From Ilex aquifolium (lineage: Eukaryota; Streptophyta; Magnoliopsida; Aquifoliales; Aquifoliaceae), in contig OX637393.1 of assembly GCA_951799425.1 (NCBI GenBank), forward strand, positions 434,001-498,000: a stretch of DNA of 64,000 nt. The letters are read 5' to 3'. Shown in pieces: positions 22,638 through 36,256 of this stretch. The notes below the pieces were generated by a model. That model saw only the letters and a program-made list of their open reading frames with translations, was not told the DNA's origin and searched no databases. The position numbers and the translations under genes were made by a program. How positions within the stretch are numbered: the stretch's first letter is position 1; every line of letters begins with the position of its first letter.

Positions 22638-25600
22638 TCATGGTAGAGCAATCCCCTTCTTCACCAGCATATCATAAACTCTATCAACCTTGGTTGGTTC
22701 AATTTTGAATAAGGGATACAAATCACCTCTCTTAGTAATACTTCCACTGAAGATTTGAATTGTCATATATTCTTGCATCTTAAGATAATGTGGTGGTGGT
22801 AAACTGATCTCACGACATAGTCGTTTCTCCTGACAACATTAAAACTAGACTGATTAGACAAATGCGCACAAATTAACTAGGCCTCGATTGTTTGGGAAAA
22901 GAGCCAAGTAGTAGAATATTTAGCCTCATCTGTTGTAGTCAAAATTATAAACACACAAAAAAGTAGAAGCCAGAAATTTTATACTTACAGATTCAGACAG
23001 TAGATCTGCCCCAGGAAATGCCACAATATCTAGATCACTCAGAAAGCTCGAACTTGTCTGGCCTGCAGTTCTTGAATTCGAATATGTATCAAGAGAGTCC
23101 GAGGGCGTAGGTATATTTAGACCACCCTGACCATTTGCACCAGCCTGAACACTTCCCTTTTTGCGACCACTTTCTTCAGTTTCCCTCTTTCTTTTCTGTT
23201 CAAGATATCTATCAGCTTCAGCTGACGAATGACAACCAGCAGCTCGTGCTTCCTACATAGTCATATATAGAACAAAATAGTAAAATAAAGCATATGTTGA
23301 CTCGGATGATCCATCATGAATGCAACAAACAGTATGAAGCATTCCTTATTATTCCAAATTGAAAAAAAAAAAAGATTGTGGTGAGTTAAGGAGGATGGTT
23401 TGAGGTGCATATATGGATTAATTTGAGTGAATTCCACCATCAAGGAAGAAAGAAAGAAGTGGAAGTCAATCAGCATCTATTTTTCAAGTGTTGAATCAAT
23501 TTTACATAGAGGTCAGTGCCAAGAACATATCATACCGAAAGCTCGTGAATCCTTTTTAGTATCCGGTGCTCTGAGATAACAGTCTTGAGCAATTCTTCAT
23601 GTTCTTCCTTGGAATGAAAACGCATGAAGACGTCATAACGCCGACATGTAGCCTTCTCTTCTTGAGATAGGTCCTTCTCAAAGGGATTTGAATGGAGCAA
23701 GTTTCTTTCTAAAATAAAATCCTTCCTGCGTTTTCTCTCATCAAGCCTACCAATAATTTATCAAAACTAAATATAAAAAAGAGGAAAGAAGGGAAATAAC
23801 TGTAGTTATCAACAGGAAAGTACAAACTACAAATGAACCATAGCTTATGATAGAGGATGTGCTGTACATATGTAACTTCGTTGAGGGTCTTATCAGTTAA
23901 GATAGGGGTTCTGTAATGAAATAAATCATGACAAGAAGAAAACCTATTCTATTTATAACCATTAATACTGTCAACATGACACATTGGAACTTCCCAAAAT
24001 TTTATTATGGAGTGAAGACAGCCCTTAGTCTGTTTGTTGGATATAGAAAAAAGACAGTCCAAGAAACATTTTTGAACAAGAGGAATCCAACATGCAGAAC
24101 ATTCAAACTTATCATCCTCGCATCCATTTTTTTTAGGTAAATTAATTAATAAGGGTGCATTTATGTATGCCGTCTTGGAGTTAAGGGTGTGTGTGAGTTA
24201 TTACAATGTGCATGTTTTGTTCCAAAGGTAGACTCATGCAGAAATGAAGATCATACAGACTAGATACCTCTTTGAATAGATACGGAGCACCCGTAACTTC
24301 AGCTCCCGTTCCTCCTCTGTGTCAGTGTCCTTGAATTCCATATCAGCTAGCGACTGCTCAGCATCATTATCATATTCAGGATCAAATTCATGTCTTTTGG
24401 GGTTATAACCACTTAACTCTATCAAAGACGGTCCCTCATCCCTTGAGGATTTAGGTTTATTACCCCCGAAACTCCTGCCTGATATATGTTCTGCCAGCAA
24501 TACATAAATTAATTAGAAGCGAACAAATAACCAAATAACTGCAATCCTTTCAGCAAATAATTTCAATCTAAAGAAGAGTAAAGAAAATGCACACCTTCAA
24601 GTTTTATAGAATCAGCTTGATCCTTGACTTGGGCCATGTTAGATGCCTTCTTAACAGCAGTTGTCCCTGCAATGTCCATGTTGTTAGAACTGTCTGCAGA
24701 GCTTCTATTTGCAAACGAAGAAAAGAACTGGTGTAGCTATTGAATTAAGTCAGACAACTATAATTGACCAGATAAAGTACGTAGCTAATCAAACATACAG
24801 TTTTCCTTACCAACATTTGAGCCAGACAATAAACGGCCCGGAGTACCTCCTTTATGTGAATCTTCAGTTCTAATCACAGAAAGAAATGGAATAAGAAGAT
24901 ATTTGTACAAGAAACAGTCTCTCTGCTTGCAAGGTAATACTGCGTACATCTAACCCTCCCCAGACTCCGCAATGGCGAGAGCCTAGTGCACTGAGTATGC
25001 CTTTTTTGATACAAGACAACTGAATATAATACATGCATAGAAGAAATTACAGTCATACTTGACTCTCAAGGAAAATGAAGATTCATCCTTCAGTGTAAGT
25101 TCCCCAAGCGAAGAAAGTCCTGTGTTAGCCACAAGCAAGCAATAACATTAAAAATTATTGATGAGAAGTGCCAAATCATGCTGAATGCTCAAATTTGACA
25201 ATTTGACACCATATAAGTGTGCCTCAAATCTAATGAACAAACACTGCCCCAGCCCGGGGCGTAAAACTTAGTAAAGTTGCACAAGAATATAATAGCCCGG
25301 AAAAGGACATTCAATGTACGTCCAGACCCTGCCTACTATCACTGGATTTATGACTGCTGAAACAACTGGTCCTCGACAAGGTCATGACCTATGTTGGCTA
25401 CAGTATCAGCCACTTAATACCCTCTCCAGATACATGACTAGATTTTAAGTGTGCACCAAATGAAAATTGCATCAAATCTCACTAGATAAGCACAATTGAA
25501 AAGTATAAAAAGGGAAAAAGGAAGTATAACCCAACCTTTTTGGTCTTCACCGTTCCCTTTAGCCATAGCAAGGAGTTCCTTTCTATTTTTCCCCGCTGCA

Positions 25601-28600
25601 TGACTCATGTCCTGAGAAAAGAATGATTTCAGCTTAATTTTTGGGGATGGAAAATAAAACCCAAAGAACAAGTTAGTTCTGCCGGTTCTCATACCGGAAG
25701 AGGGAAGTATGGGGAATTCATGTATGCGTTCGTATAATGTTTGACACAAACTTCTTTACTCTTTGTCCCAACATGATCACCAATTTCTGGCCAGTTCCCT
25801 ATGCCATACATTTCAATCCCCTAAAAAAAAAAAATTTCATCAAGCACATCAGAAAAGAAAATGATGGAATACAAATCAGATGTCCATTAGTAATACAATC
25901 CACAAATCAAGCCACATCAAACATTAAGAACAGACTGACAAAAATTAAAACACCTCTAGAAGCAACATTTCTTCATCAGCATTCCAGTCTGGGCAGAGAA
26001 GTGGGAAAGACAAATTGTCCTGTAGAAATGACAATATAAGAAGCAAGAGCACAGTGAGCCAACAAATAGCCTCAAGTAAGAACCACTATGCTTGCTATAT
26101 TTCATTCAGTATGAAATCAGGTGAAAATTATTTGAACATAGTTCAATCACAAAACATAGAGCATAAAAGGAATGATTCAGAGTTTCACGTTGCACTATGA
26201 CCCAAATAACTGAATAAGATACTAACAAAGTGGAACTCTATTGCAGCTTATGTACCAAAAAATGTCCAGTAAAGCTCAAAGTCAACTTCAAATATGCATG
26301 AGCATAGGATGTGAGAAACGCAATAATGCACCAAACAATCATGCACAATCAAGTCACATCTTATGTACACCCACTGTCAAACACACAACCGTTACCATTC
26401 TGATATTTCTTGGCCATCTCAAAGAAGAGGTACTTCATTAGGAAAGTCTTCTTTACTCGAACTTAATTTTTCCATTCACTTGAAAATACAAAACAAGTAT
26501 CATGTTTCTTCAATAATATTAGAGGGTGGGATTAACTTCAAGTAAAACAAGATAACAGACCAATTTATATACCGGCAAGGTATTAAAAAAATTAAAATCT
26601 AGATTGTCACATACCATAACCCTATAAGGATGATTGCTCTTATGAGGATTCACCTCAGCACCAACAGAGAAGCACTCGATACAGAGGTCAAAATCAGAAC
26701 ATACAGCACACTTGATACGAATTTTCCCTGATATATCTTTGTTGCAATAATTGCAGTGGTACAAAGCCCTTTTCCCCTCACTTGTTCCTTGACCTCATTA
26801 ATCAAAAACCAAACTCATAAGAGGAGACAAACAAATAGTAGAAATAAGTGATATTGCTCACGCACATAAGGAAGAATGATATCTCAAAAGAGGAACACAT
26901 TTGTTGGAAGCAACCTATTGTTCCAACTTTATACCCAAGGACCAAAATTTCATTTCGAAGTGACCGAAATTTTTCCTTTTCCAAGGATTTTGAAACAAAT
27001 TAGTGATTTAATCGAAATTACAATGCTTCATAGTGTTTCAGAATTTTTCGAGATATTTCGGCATTCCACCAACATTTCAGAATATTTTGAGGTGTTTTAT
27101 GATGTTTCTACATATTTTGGTCAATGTTTTGGAACGTTTTGAAAATAAATTCTCAAATTTTGTTTTCGTTTTCATATTGTTTTCGAAACGTTTCTAAAAT
27201 ATTTTCAAAACGTTTCTGTTTCCTGGGTTACTAAAACAATGCACCGATACAAAATTTTGATCTTTGTTTATACCATTGCATATGTCTGGAACCTCTACCT
27301 GAAGTATGTTTATAATTCATATACTAATAAAAAGATTGTCAAGGAAACAATCCCAGAGTTTTAGTCAAAAAGAAAAATCTGTGTCAAACGAGTAGGGTTA
27401 GAACAAGAAAGCAATAAGGGGAAAAAAGCGTATAATATAGGTCCTTGGACCAAATAATTTCACCACTTACACACACTCCAAAATTCTTATCAAACATCAA
27501 TTCAAGAAAAGTCAGGTACCTGCGGCTGCAGATTCTAAATTTTCTCCACCTGAGGCATTCTTTTTTCTTCTTGATCTACATTGGAGCAAAATACATATTG
27601 AAAAGAAAGAATAAAAAAAATTCAAAATAACAGTAATCAATGCAATGACAGCATTATTCTGAAAGTTCACCACAGAGGAATGCAATAATCATGCCACAAA
27701 AGAATAGTTAAAACTTATAAAAATTATAAGATATGGACAGTTCTAAACCTTGAATTTGCTGGCAAGCTAATTTTTCCAACCTCACAATACAATAATGCAC
27801 TTGTCTGGCAAACAAAAAGCAGATATGCGTACTCTATAGCTTCGTAATTCTTTCAGCTGTGCGAATCGTGTCCAATCTTTGCCTGAGGATCCCTCAGTGC
27901 ATAAACTGTGTTTCATGGCAATGAATGATGGTGATTTGGAACCAGAAGTACTAGGTTGGGCACCCATTTAGCCCAAAATCCAAGTTCAATTGTTCTGAGA
28001 GACTTGCCCAACATAAAAAATAGGCAGCTGAAAATTTGTCAAAAAAACTAGATCTCACAAATAGGGTGGTGATTAACAACTAGGCCTACCCCCGCCACTG
28101 TTACTTCCAATCTGAAGGTCTGTGGGGACTGATCGCGTATGTCCCTCTCTTAGGTAGGGCTGTTAGTCGAACGAGTCCGAGCCGAGCTTGAAAAACTTGT
28201 TTCTTAATCGAGCCTAAAAAATTGTTCAAGCTCGGCTCGTTTAGGAAACGAGAAACGAGCCGAGCCTGAACGAGCTAAAAAGAAGTCAAGCCCGAGCCGA
28301 GCCCGAGTATTTGCACATAAACGAGCCGAGCCTGTCGAGTTTGAGCCGAGCTTGTAGGGCTTGTTTTCTAAACGAGCCTAAAAACTTATTCAAGTTTGGG
28401 CTTGTTTAGAAAACGAACCGAGCTTGAACGAGCCGAATTCAAGCCGAGCTCAAGCCAAGCTCGAGTAGCTCAGTTTGATTAACAATCCTACTCTTAGGGG
28501 GTTGTATTCTACTATTTTTTTGTCCCTCTTTTGGGCATTAAATTCATCTTTTACTTCCAACTTGTGATTGCTTAAACTTCATTGTGATCATATATTGCAC

Positions 28601-29204
28601 AGTAATAGTGATGCATCATTGCTTATCACAAAAAAAAAAGTGGGATTTTAGAAAACTCTACTGATTTGAACACAGGGCTTCTACCTCAGTTACAAATCCA
28701 GCACCCAAAATGCAACCAAAAGTAATCATTTGTAGAAAAAGTCCTCTCTAGCAATTTCATTTAAAAAAAAAAGCTCTTAAAGAATATATGACAATGCAAG
28801 ACAGGCAATTAATGACATGTTTTAGATAGGTATGTAATTCAAGTAACAACTCGTGCATTTTTGCAAGTGCCCAGGCAACCAACAGGACCAATTGAATATA
28901 TCTTAAGCCTGATAAACAGGATTTAGGAAAATCCGATCACAAACAATAAGTACACATAAACACCATTATAATAGCACAAAAATTATATCACTTTAAACAC
29001 AGAATTAAGAACAAACCCAACAACATTCTACATGAAGAAAGCATAGCTCGAACTAAACAACCATCTAAGCAAACAGAAAAAATAGAAAAAAAAAACCCAT
29101 GTAAATATGAAATTCATGGAATCAAAGAATGAGAGAGCGAAAAAAAGTTGAAACCTTTGTGTGGGATCTTCGTCAGCTTGAAAATTTCCACGCGAGCGAC
29201 CCAT
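22638..29204 (-). CDS. ADA2: Transcriptional adapter ADA2 (SAGA/GCN5 complex), 542 aa
   Basis: Thirteen exons, minus strand: 29155-29204, 27520-27575, 26615-26787, 25954-26019, 25695-25820, 25536-25611, 25059-25119, 24811-24869, 24595-24666, 24268-24490, 23536-23746, 22989-23252, 22638-22829. They total 1,629 bases with consistent phases. The protein starts MGRSRGNFQ. It has a ZZ zinc finger (YHCNYCNKDI...CAVCSDFDLC, ~45-93), a SANT/Myb domain (CPDWNADEEMLLLEGI, GNWPEIGDHVGTKSKE, ~100-155), and the ADA2 core (RSFGGNKP, EFDPEYDNDAEQ, ELKLRVLRIYSKRLDERKRR). A C-terminal SWIRM domain ends KVDRVYDMLVKKGI. ADA2 ties the acetyltransferase GCN5 to activators. Length and the middle linker recall ADA2a, the N-terminus ADA2b, so the paralogue is left open. 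Intron 1 (27576-29154) carries a hAT MITE. Confidence 0.95.
24900..25030 (+). mobile_element. SINE-like insertion in an ADA2 intron
   Basis: The stretch runs from GTCTCTCTGCTTGCAAGG through ACTGCGTACATCTAACCCTC and CCCCAGACTCCGCAATGGCG to a T-run. This is the well-known 3' part of a plant SINE family. The words TACAAGAAAC (left) and TACAAGACAAC (right) look like a slightly diverged target duplication. It sits between exons 7 and 8 and does not touch splice sites. Confidence 0.65.
28155..28490. mobile_element. hAT-type MITE in ADA2 intron 1, 336 bp
   Basis: Flanked by the perfect 8-bp duplication CTCTTAGG (28147-28154 and 28491-28498). The ends are imperfect inverted repeats: TAGGGCTGTTAGTCGAACGAG on the left, and TAGGATTGTTAATCAAACTGAG on the right in reverse. 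The interior is full of sub-terminal GAGCC/GGCTC words. There is no coding capacity. The size, ends and 8-bp duplication place it with hAT MITEs. Confidence 0.92.
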
Positions 29205-31199
29205 TAAAGTCTAAAGTTGAGAGAGTTCAAACACCGGTTTATAAGTAATTTGGGTTATTTATTCCAAATTCCCAAAAGCAGAATGAGGAGCGGCTAAGAG
29301 GCTGGTGAGTGTATTGCAATAAAAGCCGCAGAATTGAGATGGGTTTGTGATAAAGACACAACTCTGGTGAGGATTTAGCTTCCAAAGTTGGGGCATTTTC
29401 TCCAAAGTTTGATTTTGCTGTTTAGGGAAAATATTCAAAGGTTGGGTTTTACTAGGGGCATTGCCTGGACTATCAAGTTTGTTTTAGGCTAAGATTATAT
29501 TACATGCTGCAAAATGATATATTAAACACTGTCCTTCTAATGATGGTTCAAAGTCAAAGGTAAAGACGGTTAAAGGTTTTTTTTGATTAATTTATAATTG
29601 CAATTAACTTGTGTAAATTTAATTGGATTTATATTTGAAGTGGATACAAACACACGTATTCAATTTAATGGGATCAGAAATGACTACAAAATCTAAATTG
29701 GATTGAGTTTATATGAACATGACTTTTATTTTTGTTATGTCTATATACGATTTTGAATCGAAAATCAATGAAATAATCATAGTTTAAGTATCATAAATTT
29801 GTGTTTGAGAATTAACCTTTCTAAAGCAAAGCCATCATTAGACATGCTACGCTATTAAGTCGTGGTAGCATTGTATTTGTCAAAATAATTATTGCACGTT
29901 GGTGATTTTTCTACAATGGTAAGATAAACAAGGAACAGTTAGAATGGAGCGGGGTACACCCGGCTTATCTCCTCCAATGCTTAAAGTAGTCGGTGCTTAA
30001 GTTCGAGAGACAAATGTATAGTGTAGAACTATTTTAGCATCCATACCTTGGTCCTATTTTAATAGGGTATTTAGAGCAATTCCAACTCACTCTTCAAAAG
30101 TCATTTCTTAGCCATTTTATCGAGCTCAACACCAAAAAACCTCCCCAACCCAATCTCTATCCCATTCTCTATTTTCCATTTCACCAAAAAGGCTTTCCAA
30201 ATCTGGTGAGCCTTTCAACCTCACCAAAACCCCCTTCTCCTCCCCTATGCCGAGAATTCTATTAGGTTGAATTGATTTAAATTTTTGGTTGAATTTTGGG
30301 TTAAATATGACCATTAAAAATATGATAATGACGTAATAGGCTGCATGGTATTTTCGATATAAGTTATTGAAAGTTAATTGAAGTTGATTGAAATAGGTAG
30401 TCAAAATAGAACACGTGGTTAGAGTGAAGTGGCACCCACTCAAGTGCCAATCATAGGTCTGACAACCTCTATCCGTTGTTCAGTGTAATAAGTATTTCCC
30501 CGTCATGCCTCATTAATATTAGGTGATTAGACGATCAGGGTTGAACGTCCAAGATCGGTCGTGTTTTTATAACTTCACGCCCGAACATTGAGTGCTCTAT
30601 GATAAAGTACTCACAGCCTACTTCTAAGCATTTATGAATAGACGCCAAGATATTTGCCGGACATCCCTGAGGGCTATCCGGCTACAGTAAGAGCTTTGTC
30701 TTGTCTTTTTGGCGGTTAAACCTGAGCCTTGCGTGGACGAGATAGCTAATGAAGGCTTGTCGCATCAACACACTGCGCGAGGTCCATACTTCGATGACAA
30801 TTAATACTTAGTACAGACGGCACACATACTTGGTTTTCTACATGTTGTGTACTCTCGGTCTAAGATGCCCTATGCTCAGTCTCGACAATCAGAAGTTCAA
30901 CTGATGTGTTGTGATAGCTCTAGACTGCCACGTGTCGGTTCCTAACTGACGGACTGCCAACGTCTCATCAGTTATTTGTATATTGTATCTCTTATGCTGC
31001 AACGTTTCTAAAGGCTTCTTAATTTATATTGTGTACTAAACAAACTTTTTCTCTTCAAATTATTTTTTTTCATAATTTTTGAATTATTTAGTTGGTCTCC
31101 TCCAATTGAATTTCAACATGTGACTTGTGTAATTACTTCCAACTTTTTTGATATTCACATTTTAATTTCTCATTATCCTTATTAACTACTTTACATTTA
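29205..31199. other. ADA2 promoter side and intergenic DNA
   Basis: The first few hundred bases are the ADA2 5' flank. Near 30,070 starts GAGCAATTCCAACTCACTC, the usual opening of a MITE, but no matching end was found. From 30,450 to 31,020 the base mix is more even than its surroundings. It may be the remnant of an LTR-type element, but I see no ends. No coding exon. Confidence 0.35.
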
Positions 31200-33346
31200 T
31201 CTATATAATAAAGTAGCTAATTTTGTTTGTCTTTAGCTTTTCGCGGCTCAAATCATTTCAAGACTTTTGATCCGACGGTCCACATACCAAATTTTCCTAA
31301 CACTCCTATCTCTCATCTAACTCTCTTCCCTTATCTCATAGTAACTAATACAGACTCCTATCTCCCCTTTAACTTTATCTTCCTATCTCAATAATAGCTC
31401 TTTTTCCCTCTCTCCCTTCTCTCTCTTTCTTTCTCTCTCCAATACACTCTCTCTCCTGTCTTCTATTACCCAACAACCCAGCAACTCCCAGCAACCCATC
31501 TCTTCCATTCTCTCTTTCATTTTTTAAAATACTAGCAACCCACCTCTTCCATTTTCCCACCAACTCTCACCCCGCACCTCTCTCTCTCTTCCTTATCTCT
31601 CAAGTTATCTCTCTCTCTTCCTTATCTCTCATCTAAATATTTCTCTCATTTTTAAAAACAAACTACTTTCCTTTATCTCTAACCTTTTCCCCCCACTGCA
31701 ATACATACCACACCGAAGTAACCCCATTTCCCTTCATCTCTGTCTCTACCTTGCGCCTCCAATACACACTGAACAACCCACTGCAAACAGTCCAGGTATT
31801 TCTCTCTGGGTCTTCTCTCTCCCTCTCTCTCTCTCTCTACCTGTGCGTGTGTTTTTGTTCATGTGTGTGTGTGTGTGGTTGTGTTCATGTGTGTGTGTGA
31901 AGGCTGTGTTCATGGTATGCCGGTGTTTGTGTGTATATATGGAAACACCAAATGTTTCCAGTAATAATGCACATTCTGAAAAATTTAGGAAACCACTGGT
32001 ATGGTTGTGTTCATGTTTGTTGGAAACATTCATTTCTTCATATAGACCGTATTGTGTTCATGGTTTTGACGGTAATGAAAACTAGCATTATTTTCTCATA
32101 GTGTTTTTCAGAATGTGTTCTTGCATTCCTGTAATTTTTTAGACCGGGGGTCAATCGGTGCAAGAAGGGTAATGCAAAAACCAAAGAGAAAGAAAAAAAA
32201 AAAACCTTCGTCCTTAAGTTAAATATAATACCCATAAGACCCAGAATGGTGGCTTGCAATTCAAACCCAGGAAATGAGATAAGAAACACATGAAACAATG
32301 CATTTAAAACCCATGAAACAAAATGCTAAAGTCACGTGTGCCTGTGTGCTGTGTTCATATGTGTATAATGTGTTCATGTGTGTGCATGTGGCTGTGTTCA
32401 GGTGTGTGTGTTGTCTGCCAGTGTGTTCATGTGTGTGTGCGCCATTGTGTGTTTTGGTTTTTTTTTTTTTTTGGTGTTCATGTGTGTTTTGGTTTCCAAG
32501 TTTCTTCTCTCTTTAAATTTTTGATAATTATAAGCACTCTCTTTCTTACTTACTTACTTTCTATTGTAATTGAATCTATTTCAATTATGGTGTATGTGAT
32601 ATTTTGACTAATTATTTTTGTCAATTTAATTATTATTTTCTCACAGAGCTACACATTACCAAAATACGCATTTTCTTCTTCACCAGGTAAGTAGTAATGA
32701 TTTTGTTCTTTTTAATTCATATTAAAAATTTGTTGTGTGATTATCATTAAATATTTGTTCTTTTTAATTAAGTTTTGTCTTAGTTTAGTTGTGCATGCTT
32801 TGACATGAATTTATCACTATACAAAGACGTTATATGTTAAATGTGTATTATTATTTTTAATTGCTTATTTACTTAAGATTTTATTATAAATTTGCATGTT
32901 TTCTCAATTTTTTTTATTATTTGAATGTGGATGAATTGAAAAAAATATTTGTATGTTTTTAGAGAATGAAAAAACTTTTAAATACAATTTTTTTTTTTTA
33001 CAGACTGTATTCATTCTTTTGGAAGCTGGTGGAATTTCAAATGGCAAAACTTATTTTTTTGATAGCATTTGTGAACTTATTTTTATTATATAGATGATTG
33101 CATTTGTGGGCAGTTTTTTGTTTCAGATATTTATTACATGGGTGGATTGAATTTATAATTATGTTATGTTATTGAATTAGATTATGGTAATGGTGACGAA
33201 TTCTCCAAAGATTTTATTATAAATTTGATTAGGTTCTGTCAATATTTTTTTTTCCTGATGTATTTGTATATGTGGTGTTGCTTTGGAGAATTTTTTGTTC
33301 ATTTTTTACGAGTAACGCAGTGCCTTCAGGCACGGGCAATTACTAG
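31200..33346 (+). mobile_element. Non-autonomous Helitron (Helitron 2), 2.15 kb
   Basis: It starts TCTATATAATAAAGTAGC after an A and ends with hairpin GTGCC-TTCA-GGCAC (33320-33333), then GGGCAATTA and CTAG, before a T. The ends are shared with Helitron 1. The body holds a CT-rich tract (31,400-31,640) and GT-rich, GTGTTCATGTGTG-type repeats (31,840-31,910 and 32,335-32,490). No Rep/helicase frame is visible, so it would need a partner element to move. Confidence 0.88.
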
Positions 33347-33810
33347 TATTTTTATAAAATATAAATTTAACACATTAAAAAGTAATTTTTTTAATAATGT
33401 TAGGAATAGGATTGAGTAGCGTTATGGGTGCAGTGGGATGTGTGAGAGTAAGGTTGGTGGTGGTGGCAACGAAAAAAAATTACAAATTACGTTCATCGTC
33501 TGTCGGTGCCAAATCATTATTTCGGTTAGTTATTTTATGAAGTGATGAACAAAAATTTATCGGTATCTAAATCTCAAACTAATCATCAATATTGGGAAGA
33601 CTCAATCCAATCAAGACTCAAGCTTGTACATATTTATCATCCCCATTAAATTGAATTATTTTTAACTATTATTACAAGAATTCTTTTGAGAATTACAATG
33701 TAGTATCTATAGTTTGTTTAACCGAATTTGGGGAGATTATATGGGATATTTGGTTAAAATAATATGGCGGGCCCACATATCCCTGCTTTGGGTATGTAAA
33801 ATTGGGTGGG
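33347..33810. other. Short spacer between Helitron 2 and solo LTR D
   Basis: AT-rich. Words such as GGGCCCACATATCCCTGC near 33,770 look like the end of a decayed MITE. Nothing coding. Confidence 0.35.
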
Positions 33811-36256
33811 TGTCACGCCCAGCCCGGTCTCCCAAGCATGAGATGCGACTAGGTTTTTGATACACCTATTTACATCTGGATTAATAAAATACCAAATAAT
33901 TTCACAGGTGCAACATCACAACCCATCACCTTAGACATTAAGCATGATGGTAATACCTAACTCATAACATGTACCATATATAACACATGTACCAATTGTT
34001 TGTTTTTCAGGTTATAGACATATACACAATCCCACACCCACATAGCATATATCACAAAGTATGTTTGTTGAGTCTATTTACAATTATACACTATTAACCT
34101 TCTATAATAATCTCTCACTCAATATAATATACAACCCAACAAAATAAATACACAAATCCTCAACCTATATCACGTACTCATTAAAACTTAATACATAATC
34201 AACCGACATACTACCTGAGTAATATCACACTAACTTCATTGGACCACTCTGGACTGAACTCAATCCCACAAGACAATATTCAACCGACTGGACAGTGGAC
34301 TAACCTGTAATTTTCTCTATAGCACCTGAAAAGGAGAACCTATAGGGGTGTGAGCTAAACCATATGCTCAGTGAGTATACATGCTGTATATGAAATGGAA
34401 ATGATAGTAATACACAAAAGTAGGTAGATACTACGTAGATACACGTATCAAACAACAACATCAATATAATTCCAAATAATTCACAAGTCACAACACATCC
34501 ATACCACCCCTCGTCGGGTAGTCGATCCCACATGGATCTGTGTCTCCTGAACCTCCTGGGAACACCACAGTGCTAGCACACCACTGCACGCCCAATGATC
34601 AGGCTTCGACGCTCCTGCCTCAAATAGTGCGCCACATTCCACAATACACAATACAAAGCATCATTCAATCACATGAGCACATAACACAAAATCATGGAGA
34701 AATGCTATTAAATTCTATCATTACTATCATCTTATAATAGCATTTTCAAAACATATAAAGATATACAGCCACCTCGAGTGTACAGATCTACGGGCCTTCA
34801 GACCTATCGGTGGATCTTTTCGGTATTTCCGTATCTGTCTCAATACCAACTGTCCTACCTGTTCCACCTAACACATTTGTAATTACAATATCAATATGTT
34901 TATCACATCTAATAGTTAATCATGCACTAATGCATGCAAGATGATTAATCCCAAAGTGCCCGGTAACCCCAGTTATCGCACTGTCCACTCACATACTGAC
35001 ACATTAGATTTAGGGATCACATTTCCTCCCCAAATCTCTAAAAGCACTCACATTAATCACAATTAGGATTAAGTAGGTCAAACACATTAACTAGGGGCTC
35101 AGTTTCACACATTTCGACCCTGAATCCTAAAAACTGCACTTCCGGCATTTCATATATTTTGCACCGGATATTATATTCATTTGCATTCGAAATTTACATT
35201 ATCACATCAAGCATCAATTAAAAATGCAGCATGCAAAATTTCGGATCAATTGGATTAAAATTCACATGTGATGATAACATTTATAAACTAGGGTTTCGGC
35301 GTCACCGGTAGGGGTGTTAAACGTGTCGGGTTAAATGAGTGACATATGAAAAATATGTAAACCCATACACGACACGTTTAATAAACAGGTAAAAAATTGA
35401 AACATGAACTCGAACTATTTAATAAACGGGTAACACGACACGACTCGTTTAACACGTCTAATTTTAAACGAGTCAGGTTGGGTTAAGTCGGGTTAACACG
35501 GTAAACCCCTCGTTTGACCCATTTACCTATTTACCATCCATTTGACCCATTTAACACAATAAACCACTCGTTTGACATATTTACTTGTTTATTTAAAAAT
35601 GCTATATAACTTTATAAAACTAACACAAATAAATGTGATATTTATGAATACTATATCATATTACAAAGTACAAACTACAATCCAAAATAACCAAATTCCA
35701 CCAATAACCATATTACAAATCATAAATACAATCCGAAATAACACAATTACACCAAATAACAATCATATTATAAACCACAATCCCAAACAACCACAAATTC
35801 CATGATTCACAAAATCCCGTGAAAGATATCAAATCTCCACCTCCACGACAACGAGCAGATTCAACAACCAAATTTTCATGCCCTACACAAATTAAAATGA
35901 AATATTATATAACATTAATAATTAAATAGACTCATAACTAGATAAGTAACAAAAACTTGACATTACCTCTCTTTAGTCATGATCAATGATAGATATAGAA
36001 TTAGAACATTGAGCGGATATAACTTTATTAGACTTCATATTTTGATTGAAAACATCATCATCTATTTCCCCTTCCGAATCATCACTAGAATCATCTACAA
36101 CTAAGCACAACAAAACATAAATGAATCAATGATCACATGAATTAGGATAATTAGAAAAATAATACTAGTAAAAATGGAATCAAACTTACTGCTCTTCCCA
36201 TGAATCCAATCTCTAGTACAAATCAAAGCTTGAACAGTTTTTGGCAAAAGTGAACT

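Noticed and set aside
30126-30443. 105-codon minus-strand frame near a MITE-like start
   Set aside because: No domain; lies in repeat-like DNA.
31746-32607. Frames rich in Cys, Val and His over GT repeats in Helitron 2
   Set aside because: Translated GTGTTCATGTG repeats, not a protein.
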